From: Owenia fusiformis
Lineage: Eukaryota; Annelida; Polychaeta; Sabellida; Oweniidae
Assembly (NCBI GenBank): GCA_903813345.2
Contig: CAIIXF020000002.1
Coordinates: 25,742,455-25,806,454, forward strand
Length of the DNA: 64,000 bases
Direction of reading: 5' to 3'
Position 1 is the first letter of the stretch; each line of letters opens with the position of its first letter. Position numbers and translations under genes: made by a program. The notes under the pieces are model-generated. The model was not told where the DNA came from. It was given only the letters and a program-made list of their open reading frames with translations, and searched no databases. Shown one piece after another: positions 25,001 to 37,569 of the stretch.

Positions 25001-25831
25001 CATTTCATAATTCGTAAGAAATTTCGTAATAATTCGTAACTATTATTACCTTAATTTGAAATCGATCCTAGGCTGACAATAAGTGCTCTCATGAGTTAGA
25101 AAAATATATTTTAAAGCAAGCTATCCATTTTGAGTTTAATAATGATAAATAAAGATGCATTTTGTGCTTACCTATCATATAAATCATATCCAATACAGTT
25201 ATACATTGTGTATATTAATATTGCAGAGGCTGTCAGCGGGTCTTGCAGAGTAGACTACTCATCGAACGATGGCACTGGTAGTCGAGGTTGCAGCTCTACC
25301 GAAACGTGCAATTTATGTCCACCCGCTTCGGGTTCCCGTGTTGCTGAAGGAACTTGTGTTTCAGGTATGATTTTAGTATAAAACACGTCCAGAATTCAAT
25401 AGAATATATGTCCCTTTTCGTGCTACTCTTGTTTTACATTCTGAACATAGGACAATGGTGTCATTGGTGTGTTACACTTTGTAAATATCGGGGTCATCGG
25501 TGAACACTTTGTGAATTTTGATGTTTTAGCCCCCCCCCCTTAATTGTTGTGCGAATTTGGCAAAGTAGCGACAGTGAATTTGCAAGATTTATATAATATA
25601 TAGTTTTAACAATTTTTCATCAATATAGGGCATGTAGAGTTGGGTCCTAGCCACACCTACAAGAGGGAATAATATATAAACTTCAAATGTATGAAATTTT
25701 ATTATAATGTTTACTTTTTAGATGATAATGGTGGTGGTGGTGAAAGTGGAGCTGGTTCCATCCGTATTAACGTAGCAACAGTTGCCATAGCTACCACACT
25801 GGCTGCCTTGGCAATCGTGACAAAAGTCTAG
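22028..25831 (+). CDS. EBM-A: secreted/anchored cysteine-rich protein, short mucin segment
   Basis: Seven coding exons: 22028-22160, 22420-22578, 22930-23142, 23435-23509, 24695-24880, 25227-25364 and 25722-25831, 337 residues, every intron phase 1. Residues 1-20 form a signal peptide (MKCFIAILTIFTVFTYTCYA). A short Thr/Pro segment (ETTEDPGQNTQAPATSNPF) follows, then five cysteine-rich exons. Exons 2-4 (about residues 45-193) have the CxC and CCx spacing of EB/EGF-like modules. Exon 5 holds DDKCAG ... CDG ... CTC. Exon 6 holds the CNLCPPASGSRVAEGTC signature. The last exon is GESGAGSI plus a hydrophobic tail ending TKV, which fits a GPI signal or a single membrane span. N-glycosylation sequons (NMT, NKT) are present. 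AATAAA lies at 25938. First of three tandem paralogs. Function is unknown; cell-surface or secreted location is inferred from the ends. Confidence 0.8.
23510..24694 (+). other. Large intron 4 of EBM-A
   Basis: A 1.2-kb AT-rich intron with many A/T homopolymers and repeated TTTTTGAAAAAA-like stretches. No coding exon or clear element was seen. Confidence 0.5.
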
Positions 25832-25974
25832 GACAACCACAACGATCTCCCAACGAAGCTATTCATCTAAAACGCGCAACTGAAAAGATATAACAAGAGC
25901 AGACTTTTATGAAGACAGAGCCAGTAAATACTACAAAAATAAAGGACATTACGTGCTATTTTATTAAGCAACCA

Positions 25975-26130
25975 TGGACGTAGCCAGGCATGTATGAAAC
26001 AGGCCTCGCGCCACGAGCATTTAACTGAAATATTTTTTAAAATAGATATTAATCTAAAAATGTGAAACTCAAGTTAAAATATAATAAACCTGCTCTGCCT
26101 CGCTTATTTCTAGATCCTGGCTACGCCCCT
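25975..26130. mobile_element. MITE with GGGCGTAGCCAGG-type termini
   Basis: GGACGTAGCCAGG on the left and CCTGGCTACGCCCC on the right form a terminal inverted repeat with one mismatch. The interior is non-coding. Related ends appear at 9027 and 53231. Confidence 0.55.
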
Positions 26131-27691
26131 AGCGCCATTCTATTTTGAACATGAAATATGCGCATGTGCAATTACAAGAAATGTGCGCATGCGCAATTAA
26201 AAGTAACTGTACCCATAATCAATGAAGCATCACTGTGATATCTTTTTGCATGACAAACTGTGTGCCAAAGCTTTTTGTACCGTCTAACACACATCCTCGA
26301 GAAACGAATCAAATAACATGACTCGTCCCTTCACAAATAGGACAAATTTTCTTGTGGCTGCGTATTAACCTGTACACATTAAAAAAACGGAAAACTAAAA
26401 AAAAATCGAAAACTGCGAATGATACAAAAATGAATTCAGTATTACACCGATCCCTTCTAAAACGATTATTATATACATTTAAACTTACACGTTTGTATTT
26501 TTGTTTATATTTAACTAGAATTGTTAGGCTAAGATGCACCAATATTGTAAAACTGTGTAAATGGGATTTTCTTTTCACTGATCTAATGGTTATAATTCCT
26601 TCGCCTAGGAAACTTGGCACATCTCATGAAATTCATTAACTTCAAAGCAATGGTGTCAACAGTTCACCATTTTAATTCAGGCCTATTGATTTAAATATTT
26701 CCCATACAAAGGGTAAACATAAAGACAATCCCGTTTACACTTCAATTAAAAAATATTTAAAAAACAATGTAGAACTGTGTAGATGGGATTTTCCATCCAC
26801 TTATCTGGTGGGTAAAATGCCCAATCCCGTTTACACTCAAAAATTAAAAGAAAAATGGCTGCCGTTTCTATGACTACGAGCTGGAAAGACAATCTTCAAG
26901 CCATGTGAGCAGAGTAGAGCAAGGACATTTGCATGTCACCAATTGTCACCTTTTTGATTGAGGAATCTGGCTCCTAATTTTGCACGATCATTTGGGCTTC
27001 CAAAGACATCCATCCTCCTAAGCAGGTATCCAGAATCCGTACCTCCTTCTTCCATGAAAGAAAGAATATATTCTAGATTTTGAAGCCCTGTGGTCGGAGG
27101 ATGAAAGACATTAAACTCTCACTTATAAAGGTGGAACGGTAACATGCATAGTCCTTACACTGAGCTGAGTCCATTCTGTTAAACTAATAGGAGATTCAGT
27201 AGATATACTTTGCATTACAACCAATTAGGTTGAGCTATCCGATTTAGAGCAAACAGTTTGGTCCACACGAATCGGGACCAACTGCTTTGCGTTTTCTGAG
27301 AATATACACGGTGTCCATAAAGTCTCTTTACACTTTACGAACACTTTGTATTTTAATTGTAAAGATATGTTAAGGACACCCTGTACTTTTTTTCTTAGGA
27401 TCATAATGGTAATTTGTAAAACATCCTTGGTTATAATGTAAGGTTGGATCTGCGAGAACACTATTTCATGGTATGGTTTGTGATTCGCAATTTGTACGTT
27501 CCTCTGATCCACGGTTACACAGATGTCGTTATGATAGCTTGTTCGAATGAAACTTATACCAGAAATAAATATTTTTATAATGCCTAACCATTGTTTTAAC
27601 TCTTCCTTAATGTTTAATATTAAGTAAATTCCGAGAAGGGAACGTTGATAAAGGAGATTTGCATACTCTCATCGAACTCAATCCTCCTCTC

Positions 27692-28401
27692 TATGGCTGG
27701 CCAAATGGTACAATGTCACGTCGTTATGTTTACGACCATATGGTCGTTCAACACGGTCGTAAGGTCGTAAATTTACGTCAGTAAGGTCGTATAACACGGT
27801 CGTAAGGTCGTAAATTTACGTCGGTAAGGTCGTATAACACGGTCGTAAGGTCGTAAATTTACGTCAGTAAGGTCGTAATAAGAGGGTTGTAAGGTCGTAA
27901 ATTTACGTCAGTAGGGTCGTAAAATACGGTCGTCGGGTCGTAAATTTACGTCAGTAAGGTCGTAATAACACGGTCGTAAGGTCGTAAATTAACGTCAGTA
28001 AGGTCGTATAACACGGTTGTAAGGTAGCAAATTTACGTCAGTGAGTTTTCACAATCTTGACGTCCTTGAGGTCGTACATTTACGACCGTACGGTCGTTAA
28101 CATTACGACTAAGAAATCGTTAATTTACGTTCTTGGAACCGATAATAACGATCTTACCGACGTAAATTAACGACCTTATGGTCGTACATTTACGTTCTTG
28201 CGGTCGTTTATTTACGACCTTACGGTCGTAAACATTACGACTATGAGGTCGTCAATTTACGTTCTTGGAACCGATAATAACGACCTTAAGGACGTAAATT
28301 AACGACCTTATGGTCGTATATTTACGTTCTTGCGGTCGTACATTTACGACCCTACGGTCGTAAACATAACGACGTAACTTTGTACCACTTGGCCAGCCAT
28401 A
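27692..28401. mobile_element. 710-bp TIR element filled with GGTCGTAA palindromic repeats
   Basis: 46-base near-perfect terminal inverted repeats: TATGGCTGGCCAAATGGTAC at the left and GTACCACTTGGCCAGCCATA at the right, both running inward to CGTCGTTATGTTTACGACC or its complement. TA at each edge fits a Tc1/mariner-like target site. The left half is a tandem array of about 46-base units (GGTCGTAAGGTCGTAAATTT, ACGTCAGTAAGGTCGTATAA). The right half carries the same motif inverted and in a second register. There is no transposase. Confidence 0.8.
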
Positions 28402-28522
28402 ATATCGTGGCTATTCACGACCCCATTTGATCGAAATGGGGATTTCATATGATACATCATCACAAGAGTTTAATAGGAAATCCGAAACTTGACTGTCTAA
28501 GTACATGTAGTTTTATTTCACT

Positions 28523-29400
28523 TACACTCCCCTCCATAAGTTTGGCAACCTTTTTCCCCCATTGAACTACGTGTTAAAGCCTCTTTACCTTTGAATTTTT
28601 ATTTACTTAACCTGCGATGAAAATACTTATACTATTGATGGAAACGTAATTTGACTTTAATTCCAATACCTCCAAATTTTCTCAATTTTTTTCTTCAATT
28701 ACAATAGGTCGAAAATTGATGATAAATTTGATGAAGTTTTGAAAATCGACATTCCCATGTTAACCAATGGGAAATGGTAGGTTTGCCGCAAGTCATATGA
28801 CAGAATATCCATCCATCCGAGTCCTTGCAAAAAATACGAGTTAGGCAGGCAATTGAATTTGCTAACTTTATTTAACAAGAAATTGATATGTTTCTTCAGG
28901 TTCAACAAAGTTATAGGGCTCTAAAGTCAAAATTGTTTTTCAAAAAACCTCTCCCATTGAAATAACACAGGAGGCGAAAAATTATTTTCAAAAATGACTT
29001 TGAAGCGCTGTAACTTTAATATTCATCAAATAAACTAAACACTTAGTGTTGAAAAAAGTTAGACAATTCAATTTTCTATATAAAAATATTTTTTGCTGAA
29101 TCTTTTACTGAAAAGATATCCTGATTGCTGATTTGCCCCGAACCCTCCATTTCCCATTGGATTACATGGGAATGACGAATTTCAAAAATTCATCAAATTT
29201 ATCATCAATTTTCGACCTATTGTAATTCAGGAAAAAATTGAGAAAATTTGGAGGTATTGGAAATAAAGTCAAATTATGTTTCCATCAATATTATAAGTTA
29301 TTTCATCGCCGGTTAAGTAAATAAAAATTCAAACGTAAAGAGGCTTTAACACGTAGTTCAATGGGGAAAAAAAGTTGCCAAACTTATGGAGGGGAGTGTA
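28523..29400. mobile_element. 878-bp element with about 270-bp inverted repeats
   Basis: TACACTCCCCTCCATAAGTT at the left and AACTTATGGAGGGGAGTGTA at the right, bounded by TA. The arms pair over roughly 270 bases, to about AATTGATGATAAATTTGATG on the left. The non-palindromic middle contains no transposase frame. It shares its ends with 15832-16025. Confidence 0.8.
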
Positions 29401-32400
29401 ATAAACGTTTCCATTAAATCCTGACCTCTTCTGCCAGACAGGAAAAACAAAAATATATATTCGGTTTTAGCTAGCGATGTTTAAATTGAAAAATAGGTTT
29501 AGTTTTAAAAGAAATTTTTTTATTTTGATTGGAAAAATTGCTGCCTACAAGATCATGAATCTGGCGAACACATTTTGGTTTCTTTTGTGCAGTAGAAATG
29601 TAGGTGGCTATATTTAGTTATTATATTCATGTAGTGATGAAGAGGTCTCTGCACGAAACAGAATGGCAATGAGAAACACGTAGTGGCTAGGAGCAAATAG
29701 TGCATTACTTCTCGGACAACCCTCTTACAATTAAAAAATAGATAACCCACAGATGGGAAGGGCACTGAAGATAAACTCGCGTTAAGGAAATACAAAATTA
29801 TTACACTGTGTTCAGTCCATTGTTTATAGTTTACTAGAAAAAATCGATTAGAAAATAAATAGAATTACATTGATTTGTGTCTGTTCCCTCACTCCATGTC
29901 AAGAAATAGGACAAAAAAACAATATCGCGTCGAAATGAAGGGACAGTTTGCAAAAATGGTAAGATGGCGATGCGTCATTTTTTAATCGAAAGGCGTGGCA
30001 TACTTGTGCGCTTAAAATATAAAATATAGCCATGCGACAAATAAAACACATATTTCTTATGGTTTCTTGTTTCTGAAATATCAAAATAACCCTGAAAACT
30101 CAGAAAGAGAAAATTAGTAAAATTGGAATGTATTTTTAGAAAATCATAGAAAGTTTTTTTCATGATCTCAGATTTTGTGTCCTATCTCTTTACAGGGGAG
30201 GGGGTGTTCTCGGGGTCTGTTTTAAGTACTGCGGCTATCATGGGTCGGAATGGTATCTAGAATTATAGGTACGTTAGAGAGTGCTGCCATCTTTTAATAT
30301 AGCACATGACACTTTTTTATCAAGTTCCTGGTATCCGTTAGAAAATTGAAAATCTTAAATTATGACGCGTAATGTTACGCAAGGCTTTGGGTATGGACAA
30401 TGCTTACTGCACAATTCTAAATTCAACTACACATAAGTTATAAATTATTGGCATACATGAAATCTACAGTAATTAAAAAAGGAATTTTATTCTTCAAAAG
30501 CATTCGTAATCAATGATTCCCAGTCCTCTGAAGTTTGGAAAATAAAAATACCTGGGTGTTAATCTATAGATAATCCTTGAAAATGAGAAATATTTTTTGG
30601 GATTATATGGTGCAATCTTATAGTCAATAAATTGTTTTGAAGTGTGTTGATTTTTTAAGATGAAAACACAAGCGAAATGCATGAAATAACTCCCCCGATT
30701 CATTCTACAAACAACTCGCGGTCCTTTGATATTTTTTCTTTGATCAAAAACACAAGAGAGATACACTCTGATGTTTTGGGATATAGAGTTTATCCCAGGA
30801 AAATTGTATTCATGAATTTCATAGGTTCTGGGGGCATAAAGTGAGGGGATATATGAGTATGATATATCTGAAGATCAGGATATCCGTGCCTATCGCGCTA
30901 TCACCGAGGTCCGGAATATATGAGGGTTATGTTGCGGGATGTTTTGGATATGAGGTATATCCTGAGGGAAATGCAAGATGCCATTTTCCAGATGTATAAA
31001 CCCCAAATATTCCCGGGAGTATTGGAGCAGGATATACACAGCGGGAGATATACCTCGGGATATATATACCCTCTTCTCCGAGATATTAATTATATATACC
31101 GTTGTTATGATGTATCTGAAACAAAAATTGAATTCTTTGATACGAATTTTAAAACTTTAAACGTAAATTTTAGCTATTTGAAAAAAATTTGCTCGAGATA
31201 AACCTTATATCCAAAATCTCCGATTCATAACAATTGTCACAATTTTGCAACATTTTCTAGATCTGCGCGTGTAGTCCCCGTCATGCTCTTTTTCTAAAAA
31301 AGATTAACGGGGTCTGATTTTATTTTTAAAAATGTTTCTTCGAAGTTATTCGACATTAATTTGAAAAGGAACGCCCTCTTTTTCAATTTTAACACCTTCA
31401 TGTTTGATCAAATATCCCAAGCTTTTTTAAAAATCAATTGGGGTCATATAGTACACACATTGACACATTTTATTCAAAGAATTGGTTCGAACATTCACAC
31501 TCTTGCCTTTTTCTTTCTGACAATGTATTTTATCGATTTTGGTAATATCTCCGTGCTGTTATGTTGACAACCAAAGAATTGCAAACACTGACATTGTACT
31601 GCCCATTTGATAGATTTGAAAAGGATCTTTAAAAAATTGAACTTGTTGAACTAGAATAAATGATACATTTACACTGGTAGGATTTGTATATTGTAAGTTG
31701 CTTTTTGTATTTGCTTATCATTTCAAACATTACGTGTATCATTTTTGGTTCCTCGTAATTTAATCTTTCGAACAAGTAACTAGTCGCAGGGCGTTGGAAA
31801 ATGATTTAGGGCAACTGGAGAAAATATGCACTTTAAAAGGTAATCAAACTTAATCTATTTTCTGAATTAAAAAACATTTTGTAATTTTGCCATATAAATT
31901 CAAACTGGAAAAACTTTACTCTGATGGAGTCAAAACAAACCAATTATTGTAAATTACAGTTCTATTAGACAATATGTAAACGATCCAATGTATTTCGGTC
32001 TTCGGTCTTCTTTCAAAACGTCATTATTAATTTATATTTCGATATATCCATCAGATCATACTTGTAAAATCAATCTAAAGCGTCAAAAGAATTATGAAAA
32101 ATACATTTCGGATTTTGTATTCCGCCTCTCTTTTTCTTTTTTGATTCTTGGGATTTTAAGGGTTTTACAGTCCATGACTTTGGCATTGGTTGTCACTTAT
32201 ATAGCTGCACCTGGAGTATCTGAATTTAACAGCTAAAATTTCCTAGAAATGAATTAGATCGTCCATAATGACACAGACATAGATTTTTATATATATATTG
32301 AAATGAAACAAGGAGCTGAGGATTTTGTCTGAAATTTTGCAAGGTATCAAAGATGGTGCTCCTGATGAAAGTTTCATCAACTCTATACTCATTTATTGCA

Positions 32401-32401
32401 G

Positions 32402-35400
32402 ATGAAGTATTTGATACCAGTTCTGATACTTTTCGTTGTTGTCGTGGCAACAGCAGCATCAGATACCACAACTGAATCAGATGATGACATCACAACTGAA
32501 TCAGATGATGACATCACAACTGAATCGGATGATGACATCACAACTGAATCAGTTACTGATGCCACAACAGAATTAGTTACCAACGCCACAACAGAATTAG
32601 TTACCAACGCAACGACCGAATCAGTTACCGACACCACAACAGAATTAGTTACCGACACCACAACTGAGTCAGTGACTGTTATGACAACGGAAAATATTGT
32701 CTATTTAAATCCATTTTCAGGTTTTGACAGTAAGTACAATAATCGCAACTAATTATCACAATATCCCATCTGCCGTCCATTCTGTCGTATGATAAACGTA
32801 GCCAATGAGTTTTTGAATTAAGTGAAGAAGATCGAGATTCTATGATTCAGACGCAATACTTGACTTTTGGTTTTGTTCTGATCATTGTTTAGAGATCGAA
32901 CTTAAGAAGCATTTGAAGAAAGGACATCTCATGAGGCAAGAAGGGATTATAGAAAACATATTTATTCACACTTTGGGTGTTCAAGGTTCAGTCAATATCA
33001 ATCATCTAATTTTCTAATAGACTTCTAATAATCTTTGTGAAATTTAGGTACTTTTAGAAAACATGTAAAAAGAAAACAAACTTTCGAGGACAAAATGTAA
33101 ATGGGCACCTCCAACACGTTGTTGTGAAAAACATAGCAAGCTTAAACTCCCTAATATCACATGAAACTTAAAGTGTTATAAACAATTATCATAAAGAGTT
33201 GATCTGGATACGTAACTTTTAAAATATTTTATTTGCAGTTACTACTAAGTTTCCCTACTGCACACGTGATGCCAATTGCGGACCAGGAGCAAAGTGTATG
33301 AAAGCGCATGACAGTTGCCCAGACAACACAAAGATATGTCTATGTGAATACGGAAGAACACTCTTCAACGGTAGATGTGTACCAGGTACGTATACGCACA
33401 GTCGAAAAGAATGTTCTGGCGAAAGTATATAAAAAATCGTATCGGTTTAGAAAAATGTATATTATTCTGACTTTCGGTCATTGCTGATGCAAATTGCTAG
33501 ACAATAACGTATTATATATATGTAATGGAGTCGGCTACGATTTGTATAGATATTATTTTTTAATTGATTAGGGAAATCTGTTGTAAAATGAATGTCTACC
33601 TCGATGTGAACTTTTATTATTTAGCCGTTATAAACGGTGCCCCCTGTAAACAAAAAACAAACGCTACAACAGGAGTAACAACCTCAGACTGTGACACAAG
33701 GCGAGGCCTCCAATGTGGCCCCAGTGGCGTTTGTCAGTGCGTTTCTCCATATAGCTCTAAGAGGGACAAGGAAGGCGTCACAAGATGTTTAAAGGCAAAG
33801 ATATCAGAAGCATGTTCGAGTAACGATGACTGTGGAGATTATTTAGGTACCTATTTTACGTTTTGATAAAAATAATATATTATAAATGTGTTTCAGATAC
33901 GTATACGTCAATATCATGCAGTATTTCACCATTTTGAGCACTTCAAGTAATCATGAAATCATCAAATTTGAACCCCCTTTGGATCTAAACATTTGAACCC
34001 CGCTGGCGGATCACCCCCTTCTCCCTTGAATGGGCCCAGATGAACATTTTAGGACCCTAAAATGTATACGGCCTCAAAAATGACCCTTTTTGACCCTTTT
34101 TGGGCCTTTTTTAGGCCAAACTATCAAAAATGGGCCTTACATTTTTTTCCTGGCTAGAAATGTGAACCACCACCCTTGTTAGCATCTGGATCCGCCAGTG
34201 AACCGCCCCATTGGTAAAAGCTGGCCATGGCCTGCATTTAACATGTAAAGATATATGTTTATTCTTCTTTTAGCGTGCAGTGACAACAAATGCATTTGCC
34301 CAGATAGTTATTTTGAAGACGAGAAAGTAGAGTACGGGTGTGTACCAGGTAAGGAAGGACTATATACCTATAGATGGTTTTAGAGGGTACCCTTTTATCA
34401 TTTTGGTCATTATTTTGGATTTCCAAGGTATCTGGTTTTACAAATTAGATTAAGAGGCCCGAAGAGGTCTGTATGTGTCTTATTTCTTTATTTATGTGTC
34501 TTTATTTCACCAAATGGACAGTATTTGTGTGCATTATTTCTTTATTTATGCGTCTTTATTTCACCACATGGACAGGACAAATGGTTAACCAGCATGTTAT
34601 TCATCTTACATTAAGTACCTGAAATCCCATTCCCTCCCCAGTCACTTGAGATGAGGTACCGCGGTGTGTGCGCGGAATGGGGCCTACCAAGGGATTGAAT
34701 ATCTAAGCACAAGTGTCAAATGAAAAGGGCCAAATGTTGTAAAGGAAACGCTAAGTATATACCGTACCAGTCAAAGGAAAACAAACCTCATATATCCCCA
34801 AACCACGATCTAACGTGAAAAGAAACAATATTTAACAACCCCTTCCCCACCATTCAAGAACCAATATCACAATCCAAGACCAGAAAACCAAGGGATATTT
34901 CATTCATACTGAAATCATTACAACAGATGTCGAAGAAAATATTGAAATTGATAGCCAACAAGACTAAGGCTTTATTTTCAGGCCGCATTGACGACAAATG
35001 TGGAGCATCTAACGAATACAAAGCTTGTGACGCAGCTAATGGTTACATATGTGATGGTTCTTCATCAGATTCGAAATGTAAATGCGACACAGGACAATAT
35101 GATCAAACTCTGACAGTTTCCAGACATAGATACGATTCGATGAACCGGACTGTAAGAGCTTGTACATCGATTCGTAAGTACTCGGGCATTTGCAAAACCT
35201 TTGGAGTTGTCTTTTTCTTCTGAGCTTGTAGGTATGAAAAACGTCCCTATTTTCGATAGAGTCATAAAAATCCGTGTGTTTATGCCTCAATTTTTCATCA
35301 TGAAAAACAAGAGAAAAATATGTTATGAACATTTAATTCAATATTCCAGCAAATGTGGGCAGTGGCTGTACGGTTGACTTTTTAACCACTGGGGTTGATA

Positions 35401-35893
35401 CAAAAAGCTGCGAGGAAGCTGACGAAGTGTGTATATTGTGTCCACCCCAACCAGGGTCTCGGATTGCCGTCGGGACGTGCGTTAAGAGTGAGTATTCTTT
35501 TTCTGGTAAACGATATACTATAAACGAGAAAAAGAATGTGAATTCCGAATTTTGCTCGGTTATATCCGGGCAACTCGTTAGCCTTCGCCTCCAAACTCAA
35601 TCAGAAGTCTCAATTTTGAGTGACATTCAATGCAAATGTTCAAATCTTACACGATGTGTTTGTATATACGTTAAAAGTAAAGCTAAACTAATTCAAGACT
35701 AAATAACATTTTTGAAATACGAAATAAGAACTCGTTCGATTGACAATATTACATGCTGACTATTGCAGATGAAGATCCACCGAATGAAGCTGGAGCTGGC
35801 TCCATCCGTGTCAGCACAACAGTTGTTGCCATGGCTGCAATAATGGTTGCCATGGTAATCTTACCAAAAGCCGAGGCAACCGCAAGAAGCTGA
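32402..35893 (+). CDS. EBM-B: secreted/anchored cysteine-rich protein, 8-residue mucin repeat
   Basis: Seven coding exons: 32402-32729, 33239-33385, 33625-33846, 34274-34348, 34982-35173, 35350-35487 and 35769-35893, 408 residues, all introns phase 1. The signal peptide is MKYLIPVLILFVVVVATAA. Residues about 20-95 are some ten 8-residue units, first TTESDDDI (three nearly identical copies), then TTESVTDA and TTELVTNA types, rich in Thr and acid. PFSGFD closes exon 1 as in the paralogs. Exons 2-6 repeat the EBM-A order: YCTRDANCGPGAKC, INGAPC ... CLKAK, YFEDEKVEYGC, DDKCGAS ... CDGSSSDSKC, CILCPPQPGSRIAVGTC. The tail GAGSIRVS plus hydrophobic residues ends PKAEATARS, more polar than EBM-A, so a transmembrane anchor is as likely as GPI. 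Closest to EBM-C. Function unknown. Confidence 0.8.
32450..32693 (+). repeat. 24-bp coding minisatellite in EBM-B exon 1
   Basis: Tandem 24-base units such as ACAACTGAATCAGATGATGA encode the TTESDDDI-type repeat. The three leftmost are almost identical in DNA; the right-hand units diverge to TTELVTNA and TTESVTDT. The unit length differs from the 33-base unit of EBM-C. Confidence 0.8.
33980..34205. repeat. GGGCC-rich transposon-derived fragment in EBM-B intron 3
   Basis: Starts near GCGGATCACCCCC and ends near GGATCCGCCAGTG, with GACCCTTTTTGGGCC repeats between. Similar GGGCCC/GGCCTAAAA sequence occurs at about 39440-39595 in EBM-C intron 1. It is non-coding. Confidence 0.4.
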
Positions 35894-37569
35894 TACTTAA
35901 ACTGGTTGAGATGACAATGATGTAACACTCATATTGATCGATGATAATTTGAATTGGTGATAAAAAGTAGATGAAATTGCAGGTTGATTTTATAACGTCA
36001 GACTCAGGAGAGAACTACAACTCCACTATTTTTGACTTCTGACATAAAATGTGCGCCTTCTATAAAAATTCAGATTCAGAAGCAGGTTGCATTGACAAAC
36101 CAATGTTAATATCATTTGAAGGCATAGAGAGTGTGTTTAATGTTGTAAATAATGATTAAAAAACATGCCAGTGTTGCCCTGCAATGTTAATTTCATTCTG
36201 AAAATATAATTGAGATTTCTCGTCAAATATAGAAGTAAATGGAGATCTCAACCCATTTTTATCAATTCTAGGGGCTTCAATCATCCTTCACATCATGTTC
36301 ATTTCCAATTTTTGCAAATTTTATAAATGCAATTGCAAAAACAATTCCCATAATGTATTTAAATGATTAGCACATGATTATACTCTAAGGTCGAATCTGC
36401 AAATACTATTCTGAAAGCATTGTAATTTGTAATAGATTTCATTGATTTGTTAATCATTTTATGGCCCGATGGTACGTTTTGACTGATACGTAGATGTAGG
36501 GTGGCCCTAAATATAACCCTTTGAGAATTACTTTGTCATTAGTGAATGTATCTGTTTTAGTTGTATAGATGCGGAAAACGGTGTTGTTGTTTTGGACAGT
36601 ATCAACGTCTTTAAAATCTAGTTATTCAAGAATGCTAGTTTCTTTGCCATTTCTGTATCTATATTTGAAACCAGAGCCTTGGAGACATAGCCTGAGGTTC
36701 ACTTATAAATCAAAGACATTTTATTTATTGGCTGCATAATTATGCGTCACCCTGTAGCTGGAACAAAACTTCGAATAATATAACAGAAATAAATATTTAT
36801 TTAATGCACAAATGATACATTTTGTCATAGAGTAAAATCAGGTGGAATTTTATCTCCCATACTTAGGCTACGTTAAGCATGCTTTTTATCAAGGATGTCG
36901 AACTTTTATGGAACTTTAGAAGTTCAAAAGGAAAACGTAGATTTTATAAATTATGATGTTAGCCTCGTTTGTTATAGCTTTAACTCATAGCGTTATTGAA
37001 TTTCAAAACAGAATTGAAGATTACCCCTAAAAGATATACACATTGTATGGAGTAGATTATTTTCTTTAGTACAGCCTAACAACAAATCTGAATAAAAAAT
37101 AAATTGTGGTGTTTTCTTAGTATTTTTACAAAGAATATCCAGATATCTTGATCTCGAAGCGGATTATTCATGTAAAATATTGTTGTCAAAGAAGTCATTT
37201 CACAGGTGAAGTTCAGACCCTCCATGTAATACGTTAAATAAATATTCTTTTCAATTTGTCATCGCAATGTTTTTTGACGTTTTGACTACGCGATAATATA
37301 AACAATCGACATTGTTCTGTCCATTGCCATAATTTGAATAGCTATTTGAACCACCTGAGGACCACGACAATGGAATTGTCTGACATTGGATGACTTTCTT
37401 TGAGAAGTTGTATTTTTCAATATTTGATTGCCCTTAAATAAATGCATCGTTTTGGCTAGTTACTTACTCAACATATATGTCATAAAACAAAATGGCTGTC
37501 TTTTTTAAGTAGAATATTTCAAACAATTCAACTGGCTGGCACGACGGATAATGAAATACGCAACTTAAA
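35894..37569. other. Spacer between EBM-B and EBM-C, with EBM-C upstream region
   Basis: 3' flank of EBM-B, then the EBM-C promoter region. GACGTTTTGACTACG at 37276 matches the sequence upstream of EBM-A. The probable 5' UTR exon of EBM-C ends at 37569 before GTAAGA. A weak CATAAAACA TATA-like site lies near 37481. Nothing else is recognised. Confidence 0.4.

Larger units (their letters stand above)
25832..32401. other. Intergenic spacer between EBM-A and EBM-B
   Basis: A 6.5-kb spacer holding the EBM-A 3' end, a TIR element at 25975-26130, the 710-bp GGTCGTAA element (27692-28401) and an 878-bp long-TIR element (28523-29400). ACGGTGTCCATAAAGTCTC at about 27309 and GACACCCTGTAC at 27383 look like ends of a small Tc1/mariner-type relic. 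A GATAT-rich stretch lies at 30780-31095. A possible EBM-B 5' UTR exon ends at 31839 before GTAATC. No other gene is supported. Confidence 0.5.

Noticed and set aside
27225-27512. A 95-codon minus-strand frame as a possible transposase piece
   Set aside because: No catalytic DDE/D motif or recognisable domain; it overlaps a small mariner-type relic and is probably chance.
27740-28360. Regularly spaced repeats resembling a CRISPR array
   Set aside because: The units are palindromic, directly abutting and enclosed by long terminal inverted repeats; there are no unique spacers and the genome is animal.
30780-31200. GATAT-rich frames as a possible gene
   Set aside because: Low complexity (GGATATA, CCTCGGGATATA) with no splice sites or domain; likely a decayed repeat.
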